Origin: JBECKQ01 sp040235375
Lineage (GTDB): Bacteria > Planctomycetota > Phycisphaerae > UBA1845
Assembly: GCA_040235375.1 (NCBI GenBank)
Contig: JBECKQ010000001.1
Span: forward strand, 1 to 26,145
Direction: 5' to 3'
Length of the DNA: 26,145 bases
The translations under genes and the position numbers were made by a program. The notes beneath the pieces are model-generated. The model searched no databases. It was not told the origin of the DNA and saw only the letters and a program-made list of their open reading frames with translations. Every line of letters begins with the position of its first letter. Within the stretch, counting starts at the first letter, position 1. Of the stretch, positions 1 to 7,063 are shown piece after piece.

Positions 1-143
1 ATGAGCAGCGCGATGATCGAGATGACGACAAGCAGTTCGACAAGTGTGAAGCCGGTTCGCCGGTCGGTGACTCGCTTGTAGCAGTGACGACTTTGTGGCA
101 CACCCGCGGGGGATTGCTCGAGCGAGCAGGCGATGGCCGCCAT
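1..143 (-). CDS. Prepilin-type N-terminal methylation domain protein (partial, runs off left edge)
   Basis: Reading leftwards from an ATG at 143-141, the reverse strand encodes a 31-residue polar leader ending in Gly, followed by Phe and the hydrophobic run FTLVELLVVISIIALL. This is the type IV prepilin/pseudopilin cleavage and N-methylation motif: a PilD-type peptidase cuts after the Gly, and the conserved Glu sits five residues after the cut. An AGGAG ribosome site seven bases upstream (about 151-156) supports this start. The frame stays open to base 1, so only the first 47 codons or so are seen. In Planctomycetota such genes are often large families of surface or secretion pseudopilins (H-X9-DG/DUF1559 type), but the C-terminal part needed to assign a family is outside the window. 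The methylation motif itself is clear. Confidence 0.8.
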   Translation of the reverse strand, partial: MAAIACSLEQSPAGVPQSRHCYKRVTDRRTGFTLVELLVVISIIALL

Positions 144-528
144 TGGCGTGACTCCTGTCTTCTATTCAGCCTGGTAATTCAATTGCATAGCGCTGGAACG
201 TCCCCACTCCCAACTTCCGAAACGGCAACGGGCATCGAGAGACGACGGGCCAAACCGGTGTCGCTTTGACGTCGCCATCTTCCAAGCATGTCGCGGCTGC
301 GGCGCGAACTTGCACCGCACGCCACGGCCGCACTTATTCCCCTCACATTTACCTCATCCCCAACGAAAAATGCTACCCGATCTGCAAAATCATGTCAATC
401 AGGATTCAATTGCCGCTGACTTAATTCCGCTCCCTGGAAAACGCCGCCATACGATTCCGCGCCTCGTGCGGCGCTTGAATCGGACGTCCATCACGGGCGA
501 AGAACCATCTCCCGACGACATCGGGGAC
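144..528. other. Intergenic region between glmM and the prepilin-like gene
   Basis: These 385 bases separate two minus-strand genes. An open frame on the plus strand starts at 310 but runs on antisense to glmM and has no recognisable domain, so I do not call a gene. The only structure I see is a weak terminator-like hairpin at 438-473 and the AGGAG ribosome site at 151-156. I find no convincing sigma70 promoter for the prepilin gene. Confidence 0.5.
438..473 (-). terminator. Possible intrinsic terminator after glmM
   Basis: Read on the minus strand, AAGCGCCGC pairs with GCGGCGTTT (nine pairs, one G-U) around a loop of about 18 bases, and the second arm runs into TTTT. It lies about 55 bases after the glmM stop. 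The large loop and short T tract make this a modest candidate. Confidence 0.35.
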
Positions 529-1878
529 TCACCTTGTAGCATCAGCGATCTTCCGCACGCGGCCAATCAGATTGCCCGCCGTTTCCGCGTCCGCCGCCTC
601 GGCGATGACGCGCATGATCGGCTCCGTGTTGGAACCCCGGATGAGCACCCAGCCTTCAGGCCAGTCAATCCGCACGCCGTCGACCGTGCTCATCCGCTCG
701 CCGGCGAACGCCTGCTTGACCGCGGCGATCACCCGCCCCACCCGGTCACGTTCGCAGTCGAATTTGACTTTGACCATCGCCTGAGGCGGAATGTCGGCGA
801 CAACCTGAGAAACCGTACGCTCTTCTTCCGCAAGGACTTGCAGCGCCAGGGCCATCGCCGTGAGGCTGTCGCGAACCAGGACGACGCGCGGATCGATCAC
901 TCCGCCGTTGCCTTCGCCACCGATCACGCACCCGCGGGCGACCATCATCTCCACGACGTTCGCCTCGCCGACGGCGCTGCGGTGCACGACGCAGCCGTCT
1001 CCCGCGCGATTGGCTAGTTCATCGATCATCCGCGAGGTGGCGAGGTTCGCGCAGGCCGGCCCCGGCCGCTTCCCGAACACATGGCGAGCCGCGATCGCCA
1101 GCGTGTATTCCTCGCCGATGTAGGCGCCGCGTTCGTCCACGATAGCGAGGCGATCCGCATCAGGGTCCTGAGCAAAACCGATGTCGGCGCCTTCCGCCTT
1201 CGTCCGGTCGCACAGTTCGCCGAGGTTCTCCGCAATGGGCTCCGGGCGATGAGCGAACAGTCCCGTCGGCTCCGCGTGGATATGCGTCAGTCGGCATCCC
1301 AGCGCATCGAGCAACATGCGCCCAGCCGGGCCTCCGGCGCCATTACCGCTGTCGAGGACCACTCGGAAACCCCGAGCACGGATGCGCTGCACGTCCACGA
1401 TTCGCAGCACCGTGTCGACGTGATAGGCCTGGGCCGTCGTGTCTGTCCCGACGGACTGAAGCTGCTCGACGGGCACGAGCCGGGCATCGTCGGAGCGGAA
1501 GCGACGGAGGATCTCCTCGGCGATCGTGGCTCGCGGGGCGGCACCTTCGGCGGTCAGGAACTTGATGCCGTTCCACTCGGATGGATTGTGGCTGGCAGTG
1601 ATGACGATGCCGCCGGCCGCGCCCAGCTTCTTGACCATCATCGCGGTGGTGGGCGTCGTCACGACGCCGACGTCGATCACTTCGCAGCCGCCGGCCAGCA
1701 GACCGCTTACTACGCCGGCATGAACCATCGGGCCGCTGGGGCGAGAGTCACGGCCGACGACGACGCGCCCGCCGTCTACCTGACCGGCCATGGCAGCGCC
1801 TGCCGCGACGGCCACGCCGGGGGTCAGCGTCTGCCCGATAATGCCCCGGATTCCGGAGATGCCTGCGATCAGACTCAT
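529..1878 (-). CDS. glmM: Phosphoglucosamine mutase (phosphohexomutase family)
   Basis: This alpha-D-phosphohexomutase most likely converts glucosamine-6-phosphate to glucosamine-1-phosphate in UDP-GlcNAc synthesis for peptidoglycan and outer-membrane glycans. All four family landmarks are visible: the catalytic phosphoserine loop TASHNP (Ser96), the metal-binding loop DPDADR (residues 238-243), the sugar-specificity loop GEGNGG (321-326), and the C-terminal phosphate-binding RGSNTEP near residue 415. GEGNGG rather than GGEQSGH is the form seen in archaeal-like and planctomycete enzymes, so activity on related hexose phosphates (PMM/PGM) cannot be excluded. The ATG at 1878 is preferred over an upstream in-frame ATG at 1953 because GGAAGGGG lies just before it and the protein then starts at the conserved ISGIRG segment. 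Length is 449 residues, normal for the family. Confidence 0.88.
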   Translation of the reverse strand: MSLIAGISGIRGIIGQTLTPGVAVAAGAAMAGQVDGGRVVVGRDSRPSGPMVHAGVVSGLLAGGCEVIDVGVVTTPTTAMMVKKLGAAGGIVITASHNPSEWNGIKFLTAEGAAPRATIAEEILRRFRSDDARLVPVEQLQSVGTDTTAQAYHVDTVLRIVDVQRIRARGFRVVLDSGNGAGGPAGRMLLDALGCRLTHIHAEPTGLFAHRPEPIAENLGELCDRTKAEGADIGFAQDPDADRLAIVDERGAYIGEEYTLAIAARHVFGKRPGPACANLATSRMIDELANRAGDGCVVHRSAVGEANVVEMMVARGCVIGGEGNGGVIDPRVVLVRDSLTAMALALQVLAEEERTVSQVVADIPPQAMVKVKFDCERDRVGRVIAAVKQAFAGERMSTVDGVRIDWPEGWVLIRGSNTEPIMRVIAEAADAETAGNLIGRVRKIADATR

Positions 1879-2015
1879 GTGACCCCTTCCGTAATCGATC
1901 GTCTCAACCGCTGCAGCGACGAGGCGGGGATTATGCCGCCTGCTCCCCGACACTTCCAGCCTCGCTCGCCGGTCTCACCTCAGCCCCCCGCCTGTTGTCT
2001 TCCCCAAAAGGAAGT

Positions 2016-2049
2016 GCCCGCGGCGTTGCGATCATCGCAGGCCGCGGGC
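2016..2049. terminator. Strong two-part hairpin between dnaA and glmM
   Basis: GCCCGCGGC (2016-2024) pairs perfectly with GCCGCGGGC (2041-2049). Inside the loop TGCGAT and ATCGCA form a second helix. It lies about 80 bases past the dnaA stop on the minus strand and is followed there by ACTTCCTTTT, a weak U tract. It may terminate dnaA, or act as a processing or attenuation structure ahead of glmM. Confidence 0.5.
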
Positions 2050-2130
2050 GTTTCGTCTTGCAGCCCTTCAGCGCGGAAGTCCGTCCCTAGCCCTCTCCGC
2101 CACCGAAGCTCGCTGGCAGGCTACAGTACT

Positions 2131-3567
2131 TTACCCTTCCTCGCTCTTGGTGCTGGGCATGCCCAGTTGCTCTTCAAGTTCGCTGATGATTGCCTGCAGG
2201 TCGCCCTCACGACAGCCGGCGGGTGTCATCCAGCGCGCCGGCGCGCCGGACTTGAGCACCTTGCCGATCCGCCGGTTGGCCAGGATCACCGTGGAGTGGT
2301 TCTTGTTGCCCATGAAGCGGCCGATCTCAGGATAGCTCAGGTCGGTATGCTTGCGGGTTAGATACATGGTCACGCCCCGCGCCAGGGCGATGGTCCTGGT
2401 CTTGCGACTGGTGTGTAGGTCGGCCGGCGTCAGGCCGAAGTAGATCGCCACGACGCTCTCGATGTCGGCCAGCCTGAGCACCGGGATGGTGTGCTCGATC
2501 ATGTCACTGAGGGCCCGCGCCGCCAGCGACAGCGACAACGGCTCGCCGCTGAGCCTGGCAAGCGCCACGAGCTTGAGCAGCGCCCCTTCCAACTCCCGCA
2601 CGTTGGCCTGCAAGTGCTTGGCAACGTACGTCACCACCTCGTCGGGAATGTCGAAGTTGAGCTTGCCGGCCCGCTTTCTGAGCACGCCGGTTCTCGTTTC
2701 AAAGTCGGGCGCGTCGATCCGCACGACCATGCCGGAGATGAACCGGTTGACGAGCGAATCGGACAGGTGGCCGATGAGCTTGGGATGGGCGTCGGAAGCC
2801 ATGACGATCTGCTTGCCCACCGCGTCGATGGCGTTGAACGTGTGGAGAAACTCTTCCTGCGTGGCCCGCTTGTTGGCGAAGAAGTGGATGTCGTCCACGA
2901 CGAGCACGTCGAGCCGGCGATAGCGCTGGCGAAACGCGTCCCGATCGCCCGATTTGACCGCGTAGACGAACTGATTGGTGAAATCCTCGCCGGAGACGTA
3001 CGCCCAGCGCGCGGCCGGATGCCGGGCCTTCAATTCGTTGCAGATGCCTTGCAGCAGGTGCGTCTTGCCGAGTCCGCAGCCGCCGTGGATGAACAGCGGG
3101 TTGTACTGGGCCGCCGGGTACTCGGCGACGCTGCGGGCACAGGTGTACGCCAGGCGGTTCGAGTCGCCGACCACGAAATCATCGAGCCGCCCCTGGAGCG
3201 ACGGATGAATCGGCATCGTGCCGTTCCGCTTGTGGTGGCGGAACACGCGTTCGGCGTTTTTGGCCGCGTAGTCCACCTGCGAGTCCGGCTGCTTCCTCCG
3301 CAGGCTGCCGGCCAGTCCGGGGTCGATCGAAAAGCTGACTTCAAGATCCCTGCCGGTGATCTCTCTGGCCACCTCCTGGATCGTCTGCTGAAAGTGTCGT
3401 TCAATCCAACCGCCGACGAACGTGTTGGGCACGTCGACGCGTACAAACTCCTCCTCGAGACTGAGCCGCGTGGCGTTCTTAAACCACAGCTTGAAGCGCT
3501 GAGGGCCGATTTTCTCGGCGATGGCGCTTTCAAGCAGACAGACCGGTTCCGTAGCGCAACTGATCAT
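2131..3567 (-). CDS. dnaA: Chromosomal replication initiator protein DnaA
   Basis: This AAA+ ATPase binds DnaA boxes and melts the origin. The 478-residue protein shows the four-domain DnaA layout: an N-terminal DnaB/regulator-binding domain (about 1-80), a short linker, the AAA+ core with Walker A GGCGLGKT (162-169) and Walker B VLVVDD (221-226), and a C-terminal helix-turn-helix with the DNA-contact signature GNKNHSTV. The linker is short, about 35 residues. The start at 3567 is chosen over in-frame ATGs further upstream because AAGGAGGAGGAG lies directly before it and the N-terminus then matches the family. dnaN and recF are not adjacent; the neighbours are glmM and a GNAT gene. The upstream gap has origin-like features, so autoregulation through DnaA boxes is plausible. 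Confidence 0.95.
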   Translation of the reverse strand: MISCATEPVCLLESAIAEKIGPQRFKLWFKNATRLSLEEEFVRVDVPNTFVGGWIERHFQQTIQEVAREITGRDLEVSFSIDPGLAGSLRRKQPDSQVDYAAKNAERVFRHHKRNGTMPIHPSLQGRLDDFVVGDSNRLAYTCARSVAEYPAAQYNPLFIHGGCGLGKTHLLQGICNELKARHPAARWAYVSGEDFTNQFVYAVKSGDRDAFRQRYRRLDVLVVDDIHFFANKRATQEEFLHTFNAIDAVGKQIVMASDAHPKLIGHLSDSLVNRFISGMVVRIDAPDFETRTGVLRKRAGKLNFDIPDEVVTYVAKHLQANVRELEGALLKLVALARLSGEPLSLSLAARALSDMIEHTIPVLRLADIESVVAIYFGLTPADLHTSRKTRTIALARGVTMYLTRKHTDLSYPEIGRFMGNKNHSTVILANRRIGKVLKSGAPARWMTPAGCREGDLQAIISELEEQLGMPSTKSEEG

Positions 3568-3699
3568 CGCGCGCGCTCCTCCTCCTTGGGGACGACAAAC
3601 GAATGTGGAAGGGGCCTTGAAAGCCCAATGACTAGTTCGTAGTAAAAACGTTTGATGAGGCTGGCACGACCTCATCACTCGGCCGTTGCTCGCACGGAT

Positions 3700-3870
3700 G
3701 CAAATTTACCACACGTGCGTGTTATCGGTCAACAGCGAAGTGCCGGGCGATCACCGTCAACATAACGGTGACGATATGCACATCATGTGGTTATGATTAT
3801 TAATTTTTTTTCAATTCACCGGTTATGCACAGCGATCGCGCACGATGTGGACGATTCGTGGACAACAACG
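3700..3870. other. Candidate replication origin (oriC) upstream of dnaA
   Basis: The 318-base gap between dnaA and the GNAT gene holds an AT-rich run at 3791-3816 (24 of 26 bases are A or T), striking in such GC-rich DNA. Around it lie DnaA-box-like 9-mers: TTATGCACA at 3823-3831 fits TTWTNCACA exactly, while ATATGCACA at 3774-3782 and TTTACCACA at 3705-3713 each miss by one base. Weaker reverse-strand relatives start at 3786, 3846 and 3857. A 7-bp inverted repeat, TCACCGT/ACGGTGA, occupies 3751-3771. Box cluster plus unwinding element beside dnaA is the classic origin layout, but function is inferred. Confidence 0.55.
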
Positions 3871-3885
3871 CCTCCGAGAGCGCGG

Positions 3886-4848
3886 TCATTCGTCCGGCGC
3901 TGCGATCCACGCCGCGCGCCGCGACGTCGTGATGAAGCCCCAGCGCTCGTAAAGCCCGCGCGCCGGCTCGTTGATGCTGTCGACCGCGAGCGTGAGCCCG
4001 TCGAGTCCTTCGCGCCGCGAGGTCGCCACTGCCTTTTCCAGCAGACAATGTCCGATGCCGATGCCTCGAAAATGAGCGGAAACGCCCATGTACACCACCT
4101 CGAGAATCGAACGGTTGTGCACGGCAGCGGTGAGCAGCACGCCGGCCGGAACGTCGCCCGCCATGGCGAGAAACCAGTGGTTCGGATTGAAGACACCCGT
4201 CGCCTCGTGGCCCGCGAGAACGTCGGCCGTATCTCGCAGATCGGACAGACCCGGACAATCCAGGCTGTCGATGTAAGTCGCGTCCAGTGCTTGAATAAAG
4301 GCAGCGCGCCGCTCCGGCGCGTACGTCACCCAGCTAACCTCCGGTCTCTGTTTCAGCCGCGGCTTCGGCAGATCAGCGGCGCGGTCCATATAGAGCAGGT
4401 CCGCCAGGAAACGAAAGCCCGCCGCCGCCAGATCCTTCGCCCGCGGCTTGTCATCCGCCGAAATCAATGCCTGCAGGAGCCGCAGGCGGCGCTGCCACGC
4501 GAGTCGCTTCAATTCCTCCAACACGCGAATGAAGGCCTGCCGCTCGTGCGGCGAGCGAGTAGCGGGGGGAATGTAGAGCAGCCCGGTTGCCCCCGGAGAC
4601 TCCACCGCCAGCGCCGCACTCACGACGCGGTCTTCGTCGAAGGCCCCCACGAGCAGGTCGGCACGAAGGTGTTGGGCCTTGGCGATGTCGTCAAGCTGGG
4701 CAATGCTCCGTTCCACGTCCACGCTGCGCCGCGTCCGGCCGCCAAAAACCTGCCGCAAGCATTGCTCGAATCGAAGGTCGGCGCGATCGACCAGTTGGAC
4801 GCGCTGCGGCGCTTGGCGGGTGGAATCCACGGTTTCGGGCTCGCTCAT
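3886..4848 (-). CDS. GNAT-family N-acetyltransferase with two acetyltransferase-like halves
   Basis: This is a predicted acetyl-CoA-dependent transferase of unknown substrate. The C-terminal half carries the GNAT motif A as VYMGVSAHFRGIGIG, with the RxxGxG pyrophosphate-binding turn, followed by a helix and the motif B segment NEPARGLYERWGF. The N-terminal half resembles a degenerate GNAT fold lacking a clear RxxGxG, as in tandem-GNAT proteins such as mycothiol synthase. The ATG at 4848 gives 320 residues; an in-frame ATG at 4884 adds 12. Neither start has a strong ribosome site, so the N-terminus is uncertain. The gene precedes dnaA in the same direction across the candidate origin. I do not infer a functional link. 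Confidence 0.75.
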   Translation of the reverse strand: MSEPETVDSTRQAPQRVQLVDRADLRFEQCLRQVFGGRTRRSVDVERSIAQLDDIAKAQHLRADLLVGAFDEDRVVSAALAVESPGATGLLYIPPATRSPHERQAFIRVLEELKRLAWQRRLRLLQALISADDKPRAKDLAAAGFRFLADLLYMDRAADLPKPRLKQRPEVSWVTYAPERRAAFIQALDATYIDSLDCPGLSDLRDTADVLAGHEATGVFNPNHWFLAMAGDVPAGVLLTAAVHNRSILEVVYMGVSAHFRGIGIGHCLLEKAVATSRREGLDGLTLAVDSINEPARGLYERWGFITTSRRAAWIAAPDE

Positions 4849-4926
4849 GCTGAAAGTCCAGGCCGATGGCCTCGGCCGCACCATAGGACGCCATTTTAGG
4901 ACCCGCCCACCCGCCGAACAACGATC

Positions 4927-4954
4927 TTGCGGGCCACGCGACCTGACATATAAT
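4927..4954 (+). promoter_or_regulatory. Sigma70-like promoter for the lipoprotein-rsbW-mla cluster
   Basis: TTGCGG at 4927-4932 and a perfect TATAAT at 4949-4954 are separated by 16 bases. The predicted transcript start would be about ten bases before the ATG at 4971. The region is short and divergent from the GNAT gene, as expected for a promoter driving the plus-strand operon. Confidence 0.6.
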
Positions 4955-4970
4955 TCGCCTGCAAAAGGTC

Positions 4971-5375
4971 ATGCGGGCAATCGATGCACAATCACGCTCG
5001 CCGCTGCGCGGTGTTCTCTACGCGCTGATCCTCTCGGTTATAGCCTTCGCCTCCGCTTGCCGGACCACAAACGAGAATCTGCGCGTCCGCATGGAGTCAT
5101 ACGATCCTGCTGAGCGCATCCGGGCCCTCACGGCGGCCGCTCGCCAGGACCGCGTGGACCTGATTCCCGCCATGGTGGACCGCCTGGACGACGACGATAT
5201 AGCTGTCCGCATGTTCGCGATCCTCTCCCTCGAAAAGCTCACCGGCACGCGCCGCGGATATGCGTATTACGATCCGGCGTATAAGCGGCGGGCGGCTATC
5301 GAGGCGTGGCGGCGGTATGTAACGGAGTCAGCACAGGCCGAGGCCGACGTGTCCACGGCGCTGGCCAAGCCGTAA
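4971..5375 (+). CDS. Small HEAT-repeat-like lipoprotein
   Basis: The 134-residue product starts with a basic segment, a hydrophobic helix (about residues 14-26) and the lipobox-like FASAC, so Cys30 is a likely lipidation site and the mature protein would be anchored on the periplasmic side of a membrane. The mature part, with AERIRALTAA and DDDIAVRMFAILSLEKLTG, looks like one and a half HEAT-type helical repeats, usually protein-binding. AAAGG lies close before the ATG, and a TATAAT promoter is just upstream. It is the first gene of the cluster and ends 19 bases before the kinase gene. Its role is unknown; the context suggests an envelope-side accessory of the Mla-type transporter or a signal input to the kinase. 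Confidence 0.65.
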   Translation: MRAIDAQSRSPLRGVLYALILSVIAFASACRTTNENLRVRMESYDPAERIRALTAAARQDRVDLIPAMVDRLDDDDIAVRMFAILSLEKLTGTRRGYAYYDPAYKRRAAIEAWRRYVTESAQAEADVSTALAKP

Positions 5376-5394
5376 CCTCTTGCAGGGGCTCGGG

Positions 5395-5859
5395 ATGGGC
5401 GAGGCGGGAAGCGCAGATCTGCTGAACTTGACGATCCCCGGCGAGTTGCGCGAGCTGGCCGCGGTTCGACGTGCCGTCCGCGCGTGCGCCTGCGCGTTCG
5501 GTTTTTCTGAGGAGCAGGCCGCCCACATCTGCCTCGCGGTGGACGAGGCGCTCGTAAACGTCATCATGCATGGGTACGGTGGCCCCACTGCGGAGAAGAT
5601 CGAGCTATCCATCCGGCCGGTGGGTTCCCAGGGGCAATGCGGTCTGCGGATACGGATTCGGGATTATGGCCGTCGAGTCGAGCCCTCCACAATCAAGGGA
5701 CGTAATCTTGATGATGTCCGGCCGGGGGGGGTGGGGGTGCACATCATTCGGTCGATCATGGACGAGGTGTGCTTCACACAGGCCGAGGATCGAGGCATGA
5801 TCCTGCAAATGGTCAAGCGGCTGCCGCAGGAAGTGGCCCCCGACCCGGAGAAACCATGA
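5395..5859 (+). CDS. RsbW/SpoIIAB-type serine kinase / anti-sigma factor (HATPase_c_2)
   Basis: Proteins of this GHKL-fold family bind a sigma factor or other partner and phosphorylate a STAS-domain antagonist on serine. The 154-residue protein has the N box VDEALVNVIMHGY (Glu51, Asn55), the G1 box IRDYG (Asp90, Gly92) and the glycine-rich lid GGVGVHIIRSIMDEV near 111-125. The start at 5395 follows AGGGG; an in-frame TTG at 5380 is less likely. Its stop overlaps the next gene's start (ATGA), so the two are translationally coupled. The STAS neighbour has the matching DSSG acceptor motif, and lipid-transport genes follow. A run of eight Gs at 5724-5731 lies within the lid region. No sigma factor gene is nearby, so the target may be the STAS protein itself. 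Confidence 0.85.
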   Translation: MGEAGSADLLNLTIPGELRELAAVRRAVRACACAFGFSEEQAAHICLAVDEALVNVIMHGYGGPTAEKIELSIRPVGSQGQCGLRIRIRDYGRRVEPSTIKGRNLDDVRPGGVGVHIIRSIMDEVCFTQAEDRGMILQMVKRLPQEVAPDPEKP

Positions 5860-6194
5860 ACGACCCTGTTCAAGAGATCAGGCGGACCGGCGCCGCCGTC
5901 GTCGTCGCCCTGGCAGGAGATGTGACGATCGAGCAATCTCCGCGGCTTCACAGGTCGCTCATCGAGTTGTGTGATGAGCCGGTGCAGCATCTCGTCGTCG
6001 ACTTCGCCGCCGTTCCCTATATTGACTCGTCGGGCGTCGGAACGCTTGTGGACATCTACCGCCGCTTGAAGCGAACAGACGGCAGGATGTCCCTGGTCGC
6101 ATTGCAGCCGCACGTCCGTAGCGTCTTCGAGATCACGCGGCTCGACCGGTTCTTCTCCATCTATAGCACCGAGCAGGAGGCGCTGCAGCCGTGA
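5856..6194 (+). CDS. STAS-domain protein (RsbV/SpoIIAA-like, possible MlaB)
   Basis: The 112-residue product is a single STAS domain with the phosphoacceptor motif DSSGVG (Ser58/Ser59). In RsbV/SpoIIAA proteins this serine is phosphorylated by the RsbW kinase, which is encoded immediately upstream and overlaps this gene by four bases. The next gene, an MlaE permease, begins inside this stop codon (GTGA). In Mla transporters a STAS protein, MlaB, binds the MlaF ATPase and is required for activity. This gene therefore fits both descriptions: anti-anti-sigma factor by motif, MlaB by position. The ATG at 5856 has GGAG six bases upstream. A longer open frame from 5769 would run through the kinase gene and is rejected. 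Confidence 0.85.
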   Translation: MNDPVQEIRRTGAAVVVALAGDVTIEQSPRLHRSLIELCDEPVQHLVVDFAAVPYIDSSGVGTLVDIYRRLKRTDGRMSLVALQPHVRSVFEITRLDRFFSIYSTEQEALQP

Positions 6195-7060
6195 GCCAGG
6201 CGCCAATTTCATCCGGGCAAGATGGCCGTCGCAGCAGGCTGTCCGCCGCAACCGAGTCCCTCGGCGAGCGCGGAGCAGGCGCGATCGATCGTCTCACCGC
6301 CTGGATCAATGGGGTCGGCTCGATGGGGTACCTGTTCGCCGATACCGTCGCGTGGTGCGGCCGGGCGCTGTTTCGCCCCCGTGTGAAACTGGGCAGTGCG
6401 GCCTTGGCGGACCAGATGGTGCGGGTCGGCGTCCGCAGCATTGGAATCGTGGTGCTGGTGCAAATGTTCATCGGCTGCATCCTGGCGCTCCAGCTTGCGC
6501 CGACACTGGAGAGTTATGGACAGTTGCAGAAGATCGCCGACGTGATCGCCATCGCCGTCGTGCGCGAACTCGGCCCGCTGATCACCGGCGTCGTGTTGAG
6601 CGGCTTTGCCGGGGCGTCGATCGCGGCCGAGATCGGAGCGATGGTCGAAGCGGAGGAGATCAAGGCGCTGCGGGCGCACGCCTTGAACCCCATTCACTTC
6701 CTGATCGTGCCGCGGTTTCTGGCCACGGTGCTGATGATCGTCGGGCTCGCCGTCATCGCCGACGTGGTCGGCATCATCGGCGGTCTGGCGACGGCCTGGG
6801 GCGCGGTCGGCATCGCGCCGGAGACGTACATCGAGGCGACGCGCAACATACTTGTGGTCAAGGACTTCGTCACCGGGCTGATCAAGGCCGGCGTGTTCGG
6901 GGTGCTCATCTCGATGATTGCCTGCCACGAAGGACTGAGCGTCACCGGCGGCGCGGTCGGCGTGGGCCGGGCAACGACGGTCACCGTCGTGAAGTGCATC
7001 GTCGCGATCATTGGAATGGACGCCGCCTTCACCGCAGTCTTTTACGCGTTCGGACTCTAG
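6191..7060 (+). CDS. mlaE: MlaE-family ABC transporter permease
   Basis: This inner-membrane permease belongs to an MCE-type phospholipid/hydrophobic-lipid transporter. The 289-residue protein has several hydrophobic helices and the MlaE signature region: VVRELGPLITGVVLSG, then GASIAAEIGAM, then the coupling segment EEIKALRAHALNPIHFLIVPR. The start is GTG at 6191, overlapping the STAS stop, with AGGAGG ten bases upstream inside the STAS gene. The first 40 residues are polar and cytoplasmic. The mlaF ATPase starts four bases after its stop and an MCE protein follows, so the core E-F-D set is complete. Homologues of periplasmic MlaC or the MlaA lipoprotein are not seen here. Confidence 0.92.
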   Translation: MSQAPISSGQDGRRSRLSAATESLGERGAGAIDRLTAWINGVGSMGYLFADTVAWCGRALFRPRVKLGSAALADQMVRVGVRSIGIVVLVQMFIGCILALQLAPTLESYGQLQKIADVIAIAVVRELGPLITGVVLSGFAGASIAAEIGAMVEAEEIKALRAHALNPIHFLIVPRFLATVLMIVGLAVIADVVGIIGGLATAWGAVGIAPETYIEATRNILVVKDFVTGLIKAGVFGVLISMIACHEGLSVTGGAVGVGRATTVTVVKCIVAIIGMDAAFTAVFYAFGL

Positions 7061-7063
7061 ACG

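Noticed and set aside
310..1017. Plus-strand open frame of 235 codons
   Set aside because: Mostly antisense to glmM, no domain or ribosome site; typical of high-GC DNA.
1081..2361. Plus-strand open frame of 426 codons opposite glmM and the dnaA 3' end
   Set aside because: It is the mirror of two clearly identified genes and shows no motif.
3751..3771. TCACCGT/ACGGTGA inverted repeat as a GNAT-gene terminator
   Set aside because: No U tract follows on the minus strand; I kept it only as part of the candidate origin.
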